From: Glaciecola sp. XM2
Lineage (GTDB): Bacteria; Pseudomonadota; Gammaproteobacteria; Enterobacterales; Alteromonadaceae
Direction of reading: 5' to 3'
NCBI RefSeq assembly: GCF_018595715.1
Contig: NZ_JAHEOJ010000025.1
Span: 128,300-192,299, forward strand
Length of the DNA stretch: 64,000 nucleotides
The position numbers were made by a program, and so were the translations under genes. Below, piece after piece: positions 8,707 to 18,470 of the stretch. Positions within the stretch are counted from its first letter, which is position 1. Each line of letters begins with the position of its first letter. A model generated the notes under the pieces. The model was given only the letters and a program-made list of their open reading frames with translations, made no database searches and had not been told where the DNA came from.

Positions 8707-9428
8707 TTGTTTACAAACCTATAGGCGACATACGTTCGCTTAGCTTTGATTTAGATGATACTTTTTATACCAACTGGCCTTATATTGTCGAGGCCGAACA
8801 GCATCTAAGAGCACATATCAAAGCGCAATATGCAGTCGCTGCGAATTTTTCAGGTGATGACTGGCATGAATTTAAACGCCAAGCCTTGCAGGTAGACCCA
8901 GGTTTATACAGCGATATGGGAGAGCTGCGCAGGCAAACCTTACATATCGCATTTAAAGCCGCTAACATGGCAAGAAATAAGATAGATCACGCCGTCAATG
9001 ATTGCTTTGACGTGTTCTACCATAAACGCAGTGATTTTAACGTAGACAAGCAGGTACACACCGTATTGTCGACACTGGCTAACAAAGTGCCTTTGGTAGC
9101 GATCACAAACGGCAACGTTAATTGCCAACAAATTGGTATCGCCCACTATTTTTCGCACATTTTGCAAGCCAATAAACACCAGCGAATGAAGCCGCACCGC
9201 GATATGTTTGCAGCCGCATCTGCTTTACTTGATCTGCCCCCTAGGCAGATTTTGCACGTGGGCGACAATTTAGAAAAAGACGTATGGGGTGCAACTCGAG
9301 CCGGAATGCAAAGTGCCTGGTTTGCCTATGATCGCAACATGGTTCTGGGAACAGAAAAAGCGCTCACGCTCCCGCATATTCAGCTCAACTCTCTTGATGA
9401 GTTACCTTTATTACTTAAGCAGATGTAA
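8703..9428 (+). CDS. HAD-superfamily phosphatase, YigB-like
   Basis: A 241-residue haloacid-dehalogenase-type phosphatase: motif I is SFDLDDTFY (Asp16 and Asp18), motif II is ITNGN, and motif III/IV is [18 protein letters not shown] with a conserved Lys upstream in MKPHRDMF. The helical cap after motif I is typical of YigB/YjjG. E. coli YigB dephosphorylates FMN and 5-amino-6-(5-phosphoribitylamino)uracil, and the xerC-yigB order is the same as in E. coli, which supports the assignment. The start GTG at 8703 lies in the xerC stop (GTGA), so translation is coupled. Confidence 0.88.
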   Translation: MIVYKPIGDIRSLSFDLDDTFYTNWPYIVEAEQHLRAHIKAQYAVAANFSGDDWHEFKRQALQVDPGLYSDMGELRRQTLHIAFKAANMARNKIDHAVNDCFDVFYHKRSDFNVDKQVHTVLSTLANKVPLVAITNGNVNCQQIGIAHYFSHILQANKHQRMKPHRDMFAAASALLDLPPRQILHVGDNLEKDVWGATRAGMQSAWFAYDRNMVLGTEKALTLPHIQLNSLDELPLLLKQM

Positions 9429-9533
9429 TCATTTTGAACCTGAGCCGGTCTGCTTGCATACAAGTCAAAGATTGCATAGATTTTTGAGGATATAAATGCT
9501 CATCTATGCTCAACCTTAAAACAGGATCAAAGA

Positions 9534-10382
9534 ATGTCAGACAAAAGCTATACACCACCTAATGTGTGGACGTGGGATCAAGCAAGCGGCGGCAAATTTG
9601 CCAATATCAACCGCCCCATTTCAGGCAGTACCCATGAAAAAGATCTGCCCGTAGGTAAGCATCCATTTCAACTATACTCGTTAGCGACCCCCAATGGTGT
9701 CAAAGTCACCGTGATGCTCGAAGAGTTGCTAGAGGCAGGTTTTAGCGACGCGGAATACGACGCTTGGTTGATTAACATTCAAGAAGGCGAACAATTCTCT
9801 AGCGGATTTGTGGGCGCCAACCCTAATTCCAAGATCCCCGCGTTAGTGGACCACTCAGGCAGAACGCCGCTTCGCGTATTCGAATCAGGCTCAATACTCG
9901 TGCACCTAGCTGAGCGCTTTAACGCCTTTCTCCCGCAATCTGGAAAAGGACGCACCGAGACATTTAACTGGCTTATGTGGCAAATGGGCAGTGCACCGTT
10001 TTTAGGCGGAGGCTTTGGTCACTTCTATGCCTATGCTCCTGAGAAATATGAATACCCAATTAATCGCTATGCCATGGAAGTAAAGCGTCAGCTTGATGTG
10101 CTCGACAAACAGCTTGCTGAAAATGAGTTTATCGCTGGCAGCGAATACTCCATAGCCGATATGGCGATTTGGCCATGGTACGGGCTTTTAGCCCATGGCA
10201 GTTTGTATGAGGCTGGAGAGTTTTTACAAGTACAAGAATATACTCACCTGCAACGCTGGACAGCCCAACTGCTAGAGCGCCCTGCTGTGCAGCGCGGTCG
10301 TATTGTAAACAAAGTATGGGGTGAGGACAGCAAGCAGCTTAAAGAGCGTCATAGTGCGGCAGATTTTGACAATCTAGGTTAA
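9534..10382 (+). CDS. yghU: YghU-type glutathione transferase / disulfide-bond reductase
   Basis: The 282-residue protein matches E. coli YghU almost end to end: VWTWDQASGGKFANINRP at the N-terminus, GKHPFQLYSLATPNGVKV, NPNSKIPAL, the FESGSI glutathione-binding segment, APFLGGGFGHFYAYAP and DMAIWPWYG in the C-terminal helical domain. YghU binds two glutathiones per active site and reduces disulfides. There is a good AGGA ribosome site before ATG 9534. It is separated by 105 nt from the preceding operon and is convergent with cysE. Confidence 0.93.
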   Translation: MSDKSYTPPNVWTWDQASGGKFANINRPISGSTHEKDLPVGKHPFQLYSLATPNGVKVTVMLEELLEAGFSDAEYDAWLINIQEGEQFSSGFVGANPNSKIPALVDHSGRTPLRVFESGSILVHLAERFNAFLPQSGKGRTETFNWLMWQMGSAPFLGGGFGHFYAYAPEKYEYPINRYAMEVKRQLDVLDKQLAENEFIAGSEYSIADMAIWPWYGLLAHGSLYEAGEFLQVQEYTHLQRWTAQLLERPAVQRGRIVNKVWGEDSKQLKERHSAADFDNLG

Positions 10383-10386
10383 AACA

Positions 10387-10416
10387 ATCACCGGTAGCAA
10401 ATGTGCTACCGGTGAT
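10387..10416. terminator. Strong bidirectional hairpin between yghU and cysE
   Basis: A perfect 13-bp stem (10387-10399 with 10404-10416) with a 4-nt loop lies 5 nt past the yghU stop. On the minus strand it is followed by TGTTTT, so it is a good intrinsic terminator for cysE. In the plus direction there is no T tract. Confidence 0.8.
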
Positions 10417-10450
10417 CATCAATATTAATGTGTCATATCTTGTTTAACTG

Positions 10451-10478
10451 CCACCAAAAGAAGGTGGATTAGTTTTTT
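10451..10478 (+). terminator. Second terminator-like hairpin, plus-strand sense, at the cysE 3' end
   Basis: CCACC (10451-10455) pairs with GGTGG (10463-10467), followed by ATTAG and a run of seven T residues inside the last codons of cysE. It would stop plus-strand transcription from yghU after the larger hairpin. Confidence 0.5.
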
Positions 10479-11278
10479 TGCTCATCTTGCAACACGTTTT
10501 GTTGCATCGAATCGCAAGGCATACTGCAATCGGGTTTACCGACGATTTTGGCCGGTACGCCCACCACCGTTACACACGGCGGTACATCGTCTAATACCAC
10601 GCTACCTGCGCCGACTTTCGTGCCCTTGCCAATCTTAATATTACCCAGAATTTTAGCGCCCGAGCCAATCATCACCCCTTCACCTATCTTCGGATGACGG
10701 TCTCCTGACTCGTTGCCGGTCCCGCCTAAGGTAACCTCTTGCAAAATCGATACGTTATCTTCTACTACGGCGGTTTCGCCTATGACAATACCGGTGGCAT
10801 GGTCAAACATCACGCCTTTTCCGATTTTTGCGGCAGGATGAATATCCACAGAAAACACCTGAGAATTGCGGCTTTGCAAAAACAAAGCAAGATGTTTACG
10901 GCCCTTTTGCCATAAGTAATGGGCCAAGCGATGCACTTGCAACGCCTGAAAGCCTTTAAAGTGAATTAATACCGGTAAGTAACTCGATACAGCAGGGTCT
11001 CGCTGAACAATGGCTTGAGCATCTAGGAGCGCCGCCTCTACCATGGCGGGATTGAGTAAATAGGCCTCATCAAACATCTCATTGACGGTGAGGGCCGGCA
11101 TCACTTCGTCGCTCACTTTGTTGGCCAAAATGAAACTTAACGAGTCCTCGAAATTGTGATGACTCGATACACAAGCGTGCAAATAGCTCGCTAGCAAAGG
11201 CTCTTTTTGCGCAACCGCTTTCGCTTCTTCTTTTAGCGAAAACCAAAATGCTTCGCTTGTGACGGGAGTATGGGTCAT
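10469..11278 (-). CDS. cysE: Serine O-acetyltransferase
   Basis: CysE transfers acetyl from acetyl-CoA to serine, giving O-acetylserine for cysteine synthesis. The 269 residues comprise the N-terminal helical domain (about 1-140) and a left-handed beta-helix of hexapeptide repeats (about 150-245) with DIHPAAKIGKGVMFDHATGIVIGE broken by the catalytic His/Asp region, and GGTGN further on. Length is close to E. coli (273), so feedback inhibition by cysteine at the C-terminus is plausible. The short tail after the repeats contains three Cys. It is convergent with yghU and ends near the strong hairpin. Confidence 0.95.
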   Translation of the reverse strand: MTHTPVTSEAFWFSLKEEAKAVAQKEPLLASYLHACVSSHHNFEDSLSFILANKVSDEVMPALTVNEMFDEAYLLNPAMVEAALLDAQAIVQRDPAVSSYLPVLIHFKGFQALQVHRLAHYLWQKGRKHLALFLQSRNSQVFSVDIHPAAKIGKGVMFDHATGIVIGETAVVEDNVSILQEVTLGGTGNESGDRHPKIGEGVMIGSGAKILGNIKIGKGTKVGAGSVVLDDVPPCVTVVGVPAKIVGKPDCSMPCDSMQQNVLQDEQKN

Positions 11279-11358
11279 AGGGTGCCTTTTTATTCGAGTC
11301 TTAGCAGAACTTTAGATCGTGAGCTATCTGCTGCTTTAATGCAATGATACCGCTAAAA

Positions 11359-11688
11359 TTACGCCTCTTCATTTGAGGCTTTTTTATCAATAACAAACGT
11401 CAGTGGGTTCGTAAAACTCAACTTTGTTCCGGTGATGGTCACCTTGTTTTCACGAATAGCGCTTTGTACTTCGCTATTTACCTTATGCATAAACACAATT
11501 CTTACAAAAACGACGATTGCGGCAGCAAACGTTAGCGGACCGCTAAAGTGCGCATAATCGCTGAATTGCTCAACGAAGGTTACGGCCATAAGCAGTAACA
11601 AGATAATCAATAGGGCAACCATCGAATAGGGAGGATAAACCAAGGTGATTTTATCATCGGTCTCGGTGCGCTCATAAAGTAATTTCAT
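11359..11688 (-). CDS. Small two-helix membrane protein, unrecognised
   Basis: A 109-residue protein with two hydrophobic helices (about 23-40 and 50-68) and a C-terminal polar part with a beta-like pattern (about 72-105) that could form a small cytoplasmic domain. I do not recognise the family. It lies upstream of cysE on the same strand, with 80 nt between them, and is divergent from uvrD. The frame is clean and ends with an acidic tail. Confidence 0.65.
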   Translation of the reverse strand: MKLLYERTETDDKITLVYPPYSMVALLIILLLLMAVTFVEQFSDYAHFSGPLTFAAAIVVFVRIVFMHKVNSEVQSAIRENKVTITGTKLSFTNPLTFVIDKKASNEEA

Positions 11689-11863
11689 TGGTGTTAGTTT
11701 CCATTGTATTAAATGAAGTTTGCATAAAAAGCTGTATAAATAACCAGCCTTAGCGCAAAAAACTTGCTACACTCGCACTAATTTAGCAAATAGCATCACA
11801 AGTACTTATAATTTTCTCTAATTCTATTATATGTACTCAAAACATATTTCAAAGGTTTACTGA

Positions 11864-14035
11864 ATGGATGTTTCTCGACTACTCGACCAGCTTAACGATA
11901 AACAGCGCGAAGCGGTAGCCGCTCCCAATGGCAATATGCTTGTACTCGCTGGCGCAGGCAGTGGTAAAACCCGCGTGCTTGTCCATCGCATTGTATGGTT
12001 AATGGAAGTTGAAGCAATTACCCCTTTTAGTATTTTGGCGGTGACCTTTACCAATAAGGCTGCTCGGGAGATGCGCGGCCGCGTAGAGCATCTTGTCAAG
12101 ATGCCCATGAACGCCATGTGGATTGGTACATTTCATGGTCTAGCTCATCGTTTGCTGCGCTTGCATTATGAAGAAGCGGGCTTACCGCAAAACTTCAGCA
12201 TTTTAGACTCAGATGATCAATATCGCCTTATAAAACGCCTGCTCAAAGCCATGAACCTAGATGAAAAGCATTACCCACCTAAGCAGGTACAATGGTTCAT
12301 TAACGGCAATAAAGACGAGGGACTGCGCGCTGCACATGTAGAGACGCATAACGACCCCACACAAATCAAAATGAAAGAGATTTACAGCGCATATGAGCAA
12401 ACTTGTAAGCGCTCTGGATTAGTGGATTTTGCCGAGCTGTTGCTGCTCGCATTTGAAATCTTGCGCGATAACGCATCACTCAGGCAGCATTATCAAAAAC
12501 GCTTTAGAGCCGTGCTGGTAGACGAATTTCAAGACACCAATAACATTCAATATGCTTGGCTTAAGCTCCTAAAAGGCCAAGAAAACAGCATGATGATAGT
12601 AGGCGATGACGACCAGTCGATTTATGGATGGCGCGGCGCCAATGTAGAAAACATCTCGCACTTTCTTAAAGACTTCCCAAGCGCACAAACGATTCGTTTG
12701 GAACAAAACTATCGCTCCACTAGCAACATCCTAAACGCTGCCAATGCGGTCATTGCCAACAATCATGGCCGATTGGGCAAAGACCTATGGACCCAAGGCC
12801 AAGAAGGCAACAAGATAGCGCTGTATTCTGGCTTTAATGAAATGGACGAAGCGCGCTTTATTGTGAGCCGAATCAAACAATTTTTTGATGATGGCGCGGC
12901 ATTAAAAGACTGTGCTATTTTGTATCGCAACAACGCCCAGTCTCGCGTACTTGAGGAAGCCTTACTGCATGAGCGCTTAGCCTATCGAATTTACGGTGGC
13001 TTGCGCTTTTTCGAACGCCAAGAAATCAAAGACTCCTTGGCCTACTTACGCCTAATCAACAATGTGATTGATGACGCAGCTTTCGAGCGCGTGGTAAATA
13101 CGCCCACCCGCGGCATGGGTGAAAAAACCCTTGGCAATATTCGCAGTCATGCACGAGAAAACAATCTTTCGATGTGGGATGCAAGCAAGGCCATGCTTGG
13201 CGGAAAATTGCTCAGTGGTAGAGCCGGTAACGCACTCGCTGGATTTATTGACATGATCAATGACCTAACCATGAAGGTGCGTGACCTTCCCCTAGAACAA
13301 CAAGCCGATACTGTGATTAAAGGCTCTGGCCTATATGCCATGTATCAAGCGGAAAAAGGCGAAAAAGCACAAGCAAGAGTAGAAAACTTACAAGAATTAG
13401 TCAGCGCCTGTAAGCAATTTGAAACCCCTGAAGATGCTGAAGAGATGACGCCATTAGCAGCCTTTTTAGCCCACGCATCGTTAGAAGCAGGGGAAGCGCA
13501 GGCAGACGCCGACCAAGATGCCGTGCAAATGATGACCATTCACTCGGCAAAAGGCCTAGAGTTCCCACTAGTGGTGCTTGCCGGTGTTGAAGAGGGGATG
13601 TTCCCTAGCAACATGAGCAACGATGAACCGGGACGGTTAGAAGAAGAGCGCCGCCTCGCGTACGTAGGCATGACGCGGGCTATGCAGCAGCTGGTGATCA
13701 CCTACGCAGAAACCCGTCGCCTGTATGGCCAAGACAAGTACCACACAATGTCGCGCTTCATTCGTGAAATTCCCGATGAATTTGTTGAGGAAATTCGTCT
13801 GCGCTCGCAAATTAGTCAGCCCGTGCACAACCGCTTTAGCCCATCTACCTCTCATGAAGCCTTTGTAGATAGTGGCTTTACGCTGGGCCAACGGGTTTTG
13901 CACAAAAAGTTTGGCGAAGGTACCGTATTGAATTACGAAGGCTCCGGTGATCATGGCCGGGTGCAGGTGAACTTTGACGATTTTGGCAGTAAGTGGTTGG
14001 TGCTTGCCTATGCAAAACTGCAAAAGGTCAGTTAA
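11864..14035 (+). CDS. uvrD: DNA helicase II UvrD
   Basis: This SF1A helicase of 723 residues acts in nucleotide-excision and mismatch repair with 3'-5' polarity. The motifs are complete: Q motif LNDKQREAV, Walker A AGAGSGKT (about 29-36), FTNKAAREM (motif Ia), VDEFQDTN (motif II), DDQSIYGWRGA (motif III), QNYRST (motif IV), TIHSAKGLEF (motif V) and EERRLAYVGMTRA (motif VI). The C-terminal Tudor-like segment (about 670-720), with LGQRVLHKKFGEGTVL, matches the RNA-polymerase-interacting domain of UvrD/PcrA. In E. coli uvrD directly follows yigB; here yghU, cysE and a small membrane gene lie between. Confidence 0.96.
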   Translation: MDVSRLLDQLNDKQREAVAAPNGNMLVLAGAGSGKTRVLVHRIVWLMEVEAITPFSILAVTFTNKAAREMRGRVEHLVKMPMNAMWIGTFHGLAHRLLRLHYEEAGLPQNFSILDSDDQYRLIKRLLKAMNLDEKHYPPKQVQWFINGNKDEGLRAAHVETHNDPTQIKMKEIYSAYEQTCKRSGLVDFAELLLLAFEILRDNASLRQHYQKRFRAVLVDEFQDTNNIQYAWLKLLKGQENSMMIVGDDDQSIYGWRGANVENISHFLKDFPSAQTIRLEQNYRSTSNILNAANAVIANNHGRLGKDLWTQGQEGNKIALYSGFNEMDEARFIVSRIKQFFDDGAALKDCAILYRNNAQSRVLEEALLHERLAYRIYGGLRFFERQEIKDSLAYLRLINNVIDDAAFERVVNTPTRGMGEKTLGNIRSHARENNLSMWDASKAMLGGKLLSGRAGNALAGFIDMINDLTMKVRDLPLEQQADTVIKGSGLYAMYQAEKGEKAQARVENLQELVSACKQFETPEDAEEMTPLAAFLAHASLEAGEAQADADQDAVQMMTIHSAKGLEFPLVVLAGVEEGMFPSNMSNDEPGRLEEERRLAYVGMTRAMQQLVITYAETRRLYGQDKYHTMSRFIREIPDEFVEEIRLRSQISQPVHNRFSPSTSHEAFVDSGFTLGQRVLHKKFGEGTVLNYEGSGDHGRVQVNFDDFGSKWLVLAYAKLQKVS

Positions 14036-14211
14036 ACCCCGCTGTCGCGGATTACGCAGGTGAAAGTTTTTTAATTTTTTAAGTTGCAGTAATCACACTT
14101 TTCAATAAGGCAGTATAAGCACTATAGACTACACTAAGTTGCTAATACGCAGCGCTTATTATACGCAGCTGTGCTAGTTCACAGTTTGTGCTCATACTCA
14201 TAGGAACCTAC

Positions 14212-15294
14212 ATGATCCAGTTAAAACGATGGTTTATCACGCTTGTTTTATTGTTTAGCGTGGTCGCCGTTTTAGGCTTTGTAAAATTTACGCAAATAAA
14301 AGCAGCTATCGCTTTTGGTGAATCGATACCTGGCCCAAGTGCAACGGTAGAAGTCATTAACGCTTCAACCGAGCTGTGGCAGCCAAAGCTTGAAGTCGTT
14401 GGCGAAGTGAGGGCAACACGCGCTGTTGAACTGCGAAATGAGTTCGAAGGCATTATTACCAAGGTCGCTTATGCCTCGGGCGGTTCAGTCAAACAAGGCG
14501 ATTTACTGGTACAGCTTGATGTTGCACCAGAGCTTGCACAGCTTGACGCTATCAACGCAGAAATTGAACTTGCAAAACTTGATGTAAAACGCTTTGCAGA
14601 CTTACTTGAAGTACGTGCCTCATCACGGGATCAATACGACCGAGCCATATCCCAACTTGCGGTGAACGAAGCACTGGCAAGAGCATTGCAAGCTAATATC
14701 GACAGAAAGACCATCCGCGCGCCATTTTCTGGCACCGTTAGCATTCATGACTGGGAAGTTGGCACTTACATACCAGCAAACAGCGTGATAACCAATCTAG
14801 TGGGCGACCTATCAAGCGTTTGGGTCGACTTTTCAGTACCACAATGGTACGACAATATTGCGCTCAATAGCGCTGTAGAAGTCACCGAAGCAAAGGTAAA
14901 TGGTCGTTCAACCACCGCGACAATAAAAGCGATTAATCAGCAGGTCAATCAAGCGTCACGCAGTTTATTAATGCGCGCAAGTTTTGATAATACCGGTCTG
15001 GGGCTGAAGCCAGGCGCAATGGTAAAAGTGTTTATTCCCGTCGACGACGCACAACCGGTGTTTCCTATCCCTAATGAAGGTTTACGATTTGATGCTTTTG
15101 GCGCCTATGTTTATACCTTAGAACTCGATGAACAGGGCGATTACAGAGCGAAGCGACGTCCGGTTACCGTTAGCACTCGCGAACAAGACCGTGCGATGGT
15201 GGCCACCGGACTATCAACAGGTGATGTGGTCGCAACGGTGGGCTCAGCTAAACTGATGGAAGACATGCTCACTTACATCGCTCAGGAGAAGTAA
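14212..15294 (+). CDS. RND efflux periplasmic adaptor (membrane fusion protein)
   Basis: A 360-residue HlyD/AcrA-type adaptor with one N-terminal hydrophobic segment (about 6-28), a split lipoyl domain (about 55-85 and 165-195), a short helical hairpin between them and beta-barrel and membrane-proximal domains. It would link the inner-membrane pump encoded next to a TolC-type channel, which is not in this window. I chose ATG 14212, which has AGGA 8 nt upstream, over a GTG at 14188. The permease gene starts 1 nt after the stop. The substrate is unknown; the hairpin is short, as in MexJ/YegM-like relatives. Confidence 0.92.
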   Translation: MIQLKRWFITLVLLFSVVAVLGFVKFTQIKAAIAFGESIPGPSATVEVINASTELWQPKLEVVGEVRATRAVELRNEFEGIITKVAYASGGSVKQGDLLVQLDVAPELAQLDAINAEIELAKLDVKRFADLLEVRASSRDQYDRAISQLAVNEALARALQANIDRKTIRAPFSGTVSIHDWEVGTYIPANSVITNLVGDLSSVWVDFSVPQWYDNIALNSAVEVTEAKVNGRSTTATIKAINQQVNQASRSLLMRASFDNTGLGLKPGAMVKVFIPVDDAQPVFPIPNEGLRFDAFGAYVYTLELDEQGDYRAKRRPVTVSTREQDRAMVATGLSTGDVVATVGSAKLMEDMLTYIAQEK

Positions 15295-15295
15295 G

Positions 15296-18200
15296 GTGGC
15301 TGACAATCAATCTAAAGATATGGAGCAACCTCAATTACAAGCATTAGACGCAAGCGAGAGTAACTCCAAACTGATTAACACACCTAGCGTGATGGACATT
15401 TTTTCAAAGCGTCCGATCCTAGCGGTAGTCGTATCCCTCGCCATCGTTTTAATTGGAATGCGTGCATTTTTTGCTATCCCTGTATTGCAGTTCCCGCAAA
15501 TCAGTAGTGCATCGATTCAAATCACCACGCCTTATGTAGGCGCGTCGGCTGAAACCATCAAAGGCTTTATTACCGAACCTATTGAACGTGCCGCATCGTC
15601 GGTGCCCGGCGTAGATTATGTTGATTCCAATACCACACCTGGTCTGAGCACCGTCACTGTATGGCTTAGATTAAACGAAGACAGTTCTGCTGCTCTCGCT
15701 GAGCTATCTGCCCGTATCGACCAAATCCGCTTTGAACTGCCCGAGGGCGCCGAAGACCCCGCCATCCAGGTGGTACGTGCCGACCGACCTTTCGCAGTGT
15801 TTTACCTCACCGTCAATTACGATGAAGACGTCGCCGATATGTCTCGACTAGAAGTAACCGACTATCTTTCACGAAATGTATCGCCCACCCTCGCCTCCAT
15901 TCCGGGCGTCCAGCGCATCGGCTTAGAGGGCGGACGTAATCCGGCAATGCGTATTTGGCTCGACCCTACTCGAATGGCTGCCTTTGACGTAGCCGCAGAT
16001 GATGTAGCCAATGCGCTAAGGGCAAATAATCTCATCGCCACCTTTGGCAATAGCGAAAACGACCAACAGCGCATTGCGCTGCTTACCGATACCAACCTCA
16101 CCTCGGTCGAGGAATTTGAAAACTTGGTAGTTACAGAGCGCAACGGCGTGCAAATACGCATCAGTGATATCGCCGATGTTGTCATTGGTGAAGAAGAGGG
16201 TGTCGTTACCGCACGTTTAGATGAAGATATAGTGCTGTATATCTCAGTTTGGCCTCTACCGGGTGCAAATGAGATAGAGATTGGTGATCGCGTATACGTG
16301 ATGATTGACGAAATCAACAAAACACTGCCTAAAGGTTTGAGTATTACCGATGGCTATGACGGCACCATCTACATGCGAGATGCGCTTCGTGAAATATTCA
16401 TCACCTTGATTGAAACCGTCATATTGGTTGGCATTGTAGTGCTAGCCATGATGGGTTCGTTTAGAACAGCCTTGGTGCCATTAGTCACTATCCCAATCTC
16501 GATACTCGGTGCGATTGCGGCGATTTCACTCGCAGGCTTTTCACTGAACCTATTGACTATTTTAGCCATAGTGTTGTCGGTTGGTTTGGTCGTAGACGAC
16601 GCCATTGTGGTAGTAGAAAACGTCGCTCGTTATATGCGCTCGGGCATGGGACGAGTACAAGCTGCGCTGGCGAGTTCAAGGCAATTGCTCTCGCCCATTA
16701 TCAGCATGACGGTTACGCTTGCTGCGGTGTATGCTCCTATCGGTTTGTTATCAGGTTTAACTGGCGCATTATTTAAAGAGTTTGCTTTTACGCTTGCCAT
16801 TGCGGTCATTATTTCAGGGATTGTAGCACTCACACTCTCCCCTATTATGAGTGCCTATGCATGCCCTGAGGGCGGCAAAGAAGGTAAGGTCACACGTAAG
16901 GTAAATCGTGTTTTTGAAATCTTACAAGAAAAGTATGGCCGTATTTTATTGCGCACGATTGAATACAAACAGCAGGTGTTGTTTGCCGCTATCTTTTTGT
17001 CTTTGCTCACCATCCCCTTTTATTTATTGTCGCTTAAAGAGCTAGCGCCTACCGAAGACCAATCGGGGATCTCGGTGATTATTGAGTCGGCGCCAGACGC
17101 CTCTATCGATTACACCTTAAAGCATATGGATCAGGTAGTAGAAACCATGAAGGAGCTCGAGGGGGCGACTTTTATGTGGCAAATTATGAATCCCGCTGGT
17201 GGTTTTTCAGGTGTGGATTTCGTACCGGTCAACGAGCGAGAGCAAAGCGTTCAGGATATGAGTTTTCAGGCCTTTTTGGCGCTAAACGCTATTCCAGGGG
17301 TCAAAGCTTTACCCGTACTAGATTCAGCATTACCCACCTCTGGTAACTTTTCAGTAGAGTTTGTCGTACAAAGCACCGATGCATACACCGAGATGAAACC
17401 CTATGCGGACCAAATGCTTGCTAAGGCAAATGCAACCGGCAAGTTCATTTTCGTTGATACCGACCTTAAAATAGACCTTCCGCAAGCACGTTTTGTATTA
17501 AAACGCGATCGCATTGCAGATTTAGGTATGGATCTTTCGTCAGTCAGCCGTCAGCTCTCAACACTATTATCAGGCAATTTTGTTAACCGTTATAACCAAG
17601 ACGGACGGGCTTACCGGGTTATTCCCATGTTAGCGGAGAGTGAGCGGCTTAATCCCAATGCCATTTTAGACTTACAAGTCAGAGCGCCATCTGGAGATAT
17701 GATCCCCATACGTTCAATCGCCAGTCTTGAAACTGAAACAGCACCACGGGTGTTAGCGAAATTTCAGCAAAAAAATGCTTTTAAAATATTTGGCGAAGTT
17801 CGCCCCGATGTCACAAAAGAGCAAGGCTTAAGCATATTAGAGGACATTGCAACAGAGGTTCTTCCATCGACCTACACTACCGACTATGCAGGCGAATCAC
17901 GGCAAATACGCTTAGAAGGCAATACCCTAGAAGGCGTGCTGTTGGTCGCGTTGGTATTTGTTTATTTGGTGCTGGCCGTGCAATTTAACAGCTTGCGTGA
18001 CCCATTGGTGGTCTTGCTAGGCTCAGTGCCACTAGCCTTGTCTGGCGCCATCATGTTTGCATTTTTAGACTTCACTACCATCAATATTTATTCCCAAGTG
18101 GGCTTTATTACGCTAGTAGGGTTGATTGCGAAAAACGGTATTCTAATTGTTGAATTTGCCAATCATATGCAGCGCCAAGGGCTTGAAAAACTCGCCGCTA

Positions 18201-18469
18201 TTCAAGCTGCCGCAAAGATACGTTTGAGGCCGGTATTGATGACCACCGCCGCAACCGTACTCGGTCACTTTCCGCTGGTGCTAGTCACCGGACCTGGAGC
18301 TGAAGCAAGAAATAGCATTGGTATCATCTTGGTGGCTGGGATGCTCGTTGGAACCTTGTTTACCCTGCTTGTACTGCCAAGCGTATACATGGCCTTAGCC
18401 TCAGATCATCGCAACGATGACGAGAAAGAGGCTCTCGCTAACAGGCCATTAATACAAGGCGCTAACTAA
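15296..18469 (+). CDS. RND-family inner-membrane efflux permease (HAE1 group)
   Basis: At 1057 residues this has the full AcrB-type duplicated layout: TM1 (about 37-57), a large porter loop, TM2-6 (about 365-560), a second loop and TM8-12 (about 885-1035). TM4 contains the proton-relay pair in VGLVVDDAIVVVEN (two adjacent Asp), and the second half has GLIAKNGILIVEFAN with the essential Lys. The start is GTG at 15296, directly after the adaptor stop. It exports hydrophobic compounds using proton-motive force; the specificity cannot be told. The trimeric porter features are typical of multidrug rather than heavy-metal pumps. Confidence 0.95.
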   Translation: MADNQSKDMEQPQLQALDASESNSKLINTPSVMDIFSKRPILAVVVSLAIVLIGMRAFFAIPVLQFPQISSASIQITTPYVGASAETIKGFITEPIERAASSVPGVDYVDSNTTPGLSTVTVWLRLNEDSSAALAELSARIDQIRFELPEGAEDPAIQVVRADRPFAVFYLTVNYDEDVADMSRLEVTDYLSRNVSPTLASIPGVQRIGLEGGRNPAMRIWLDPTRMAAFDVAADDVANALRANNLIATFGNSENDQQRIALLTDTNLTSVEEFENLVVTERNGVQIRISDIADVVIGEEEGVVTARLDEDIVLYISVWPLPGANEIEIGDRVYVMIDEINKTLPKGLSITDGYDGTIYMRDALREIFITLIETVILVGIVVLAMMGSFRTALVPLVTIPISILGAIAAISLAGFSLNLLTILAIVLSVGLVVDDAIVVVENVARYMRSGMGRVQAALASSRQLLSPIISMTVTLAAVYAPIGLLSGLTGALFKEFAFTLAIAVIISGIVALTLSPIMSAYACPEGGKEGKVTRKVNRVFEILQEKYGRILLRTIEYKQQVLFAAIFLSLLTIPFYLLSLKELAPTEDQSGISVIIESAPDASIDYTLKHMDQVVETMKELEGATFMWQIMNPAGGFSGVDFVPVNEREQSVQDMSFQAFLALNAIPGVKALPVLDSALPTSGNFSVEFVVQSTDAYTEMKPYADQMLAKANATGKFIFVDTDLKIDLPQARFVLKRDRIADLGMDLSSVSRQLSTLLSGNFVNRYNQDGRAYRVIPMLAESERLNPNAILDLQVRAPSGDMIPIRSIASLETETAPRVLAKFQQKNAFKIFGEVRPDVTKEQGLSILEDIATEVLPSTYTTDYAGESRQIRLEGNTLEGVLLVALVFVYLVLAVQFNSLRDPLVVLLGSVPLALSGAIMFAFLDFTTINIYSQVGFITLVGLIAKNGILIVEFANHMQRQGLEKLAAIQAAAKIRLRPVLMTTAATVLGHFPLVLVTGPGAEARNSIGIILVAGMLVGTLFTLLVLPSVYMALASDHRNDDEKEALANRPLIQGAN

Positions 18470-18470
18470 G

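Noticed and set aside
11829-11847. Inverted repeat ATATGT-N7-ACATAT before uvrD as a LexA box
   Set aside because: LexA boxes in this group read CTGT-N8-ACAG; the spacing and outer bases do not fit, so an SOS operator is not supported.
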